From assembly GCA_002405755.1 (NCBI GenBank), contig DHMK01000081.1, forward strand, positions 6,800 to 28,500: a stretch of 21,701 nt of DNA, in the 5' to 3' direction. A program made the position numbers and the translations under genes. The DNA is from Clostridiales bacterium UBA4644. GTDB lineage: Bacteria; Bacillota; Clostridia; Oscillospirales; Butyricicoccaceae. Positions 21,040 to 21,701 of this stretch are shown one piece after another. Every line of letters starts with the position of its first letter. Positions within the stretch are counted from its first letter, which is position 1. Under the pieces are notes generated by a model. That model made no database searches, had not been told where the DNA came from, and worked only from the letters and a program-made list of their open reading frames with translations.

Positions 21040-21701
21040 ATGAAAGAAGTCAAATCCCCGAAAAAGCCCCTTTTGTTTTATTACGGCATCGTCCTGCTGG
21101 TGATCCTGCTATTCAATCTGGTGGTGTCGCCGCTGCTGCTGCGGGCCCAGGTGCAGGAGGTGGACTACGGCACCTTCATGAAGATGATCGAGGAAAAGAA
21201 CATCGGGACCGTGGAGGTGGAGGATTCCCAGATCCTCTTCACCGATAAGGACGGGACGCAGATCTACAAGACTGGCGAAATGAACGATCCCACGCTGACG
21301 GAGCGGCTCTATGCCGCCGGGGCGCAGTTCACCCGGGTGACGCAGCAGGCCGCCTCTCCGCTGCTGAGCTTTTTCCTGACCTTTCTGCTGCCCATTCTGA
21401 TCTTTGCGGCGCTGGGGCAGTATCTCACAAAAAAAATGATGTCTCACGCGGGCGGCCCCAACGCCATGGCCTTCGGCCTGGGAAAGAGCAACGCCAGGGT
21501 CTACGTCCCCTCCAGCGACGGCATCCGCTTTGACGATGTGGCCGGAGAGGACGAGGCCAAGGAAAATCTGGCGGAGATCGTGGATTACCTCCACGATCCC
21601 AAAAAGTATTCCGATGTGGGCGCTTCCATGCCCAAGGGCGTTTTGCTGGTGGGCCCTCCGGGCACAGGTAAGACCATGCTGGCCAAGGCCGTGGCCGGCG
21701 A
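21040..21701 (+). CDS. ftsH: ATP-dependent zinc metalloprotease FtsH, 5' part
   Basis: Only the first 220 codons are in the window; the gene runs off the right edge. FtsH is a membrane-anchored AAA+ protease that removes damaged membrane proteins and some regulators. Membrane helix 1 (about 12-34), an extracytoplasmic domain (35-106) with VDYGTFMKMIEEKNIGTVEV, membrane helix 2 (about 107-129), then the linker and IRFDDVAGEDEAKENLAEIVDYL (162-184, cited as a region) and Walker A GPPGTGKT (205-212). AAAAGGAG lies 10-11 nt before the ATG. No confident promoter was found in the 98 bases upstream. Confidence 0.95.
   Translation, partial: MKEVKSPKKPLLFYYGIVLLVILLFNLVVSPLLLRAQVQEVDYGTFMKMIEEKNIGTVEVEDSQILFTDKDGTQIYKTGEMNDPTLTERLYAAGAQFTRVTQQAASPLLSFFLTFLLPILIFAALGQYLTKKMMSHAGGPNAMAFGLGKSNARVYVPSSDGIRFDDVAGEDEAKENLAEIVDYLHDPKKYSDVGASMPKGVLLVGPPGTGKTMLAKAVAG

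Overview
The window looks like a chromosomal segment of a GC-rich Gram-positive anaerobe of the class Clostridia, probably an Oscillospirales (Oscillospiraceae-like) gut bacterium. This is inferred from four things: the order SRP RNA (large, Alu-domain type)-dnaX-ybaB-recR; strong AGGAGG-type ribosome binding sites; Firmicutes-type partners (YmdB, YczE, NptA-type Na/Pi transporter with PhoU tail, SpoVB/MurJ-like flippase); and high third-position GC. No phage, integrase, transposase, CRISPR array, tRNA or rRNA gene is visible. Almost all of it is ordinary core genome, and I do not see a clearly new multi-gene system.

Layout. 1-304 is non-coding: a MITE-like stretch (1-120), then a striking tandem array of six unrelated short hairpins joined by AT-rich linkers ending in TAA (130-276). 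pyrG (CTP synthase, minus) follows, with a 100-nt leader that contains a convincing attenuator. A divergent MATE efflux gene (plus) converges on a MerR regulator (minus) across a shared terminator. The minus-strand operon rpsF-ssb-rpsR comes next. Back-to-back with it, across overlapping promoters, is a YczE-like membrane protein gene (plus).

6275-9293 is the SRP RNA gene followed by dnaX, ybaB and recR (plus), the DNA replication/recombination cassette. recR overlaps tail-to-tail with a LysE/ArgO-type exporter (minus) that seems to start with ATT. The exporter is divergent from an HxlR-type regulator. A three-gene polar amino acid ABC importer (binding lipoprotein, permease, ATPase; 10565-12818) follows. 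It shares a bidirectional terminator with the minus-strand pair ymdB-pgeF.

The right part is all on the plus strand: an NptA-like Na+/phosphate transporter; a serine beta-lactamase-fold hydrolase translationally coupled to a family 3 beta-N-acetylhexosaminidase (NagZ), a pair that resembles the AmiE-NagZ muropeptide recycling genes of Bacillus; a MurJ/SpoVB-type lipid flippase; and the first 220 codons of ftsH, cut by the window edge.

The most interesting non-standard signals are the hairpin array at 130-276, the pyrG leader, the ATT start of the exporter, a hairpin lying between the Shine-Dalgarno sequence and the start codon of the MATE gene, and the minus-strand terminator sitting between ybaB and recR.
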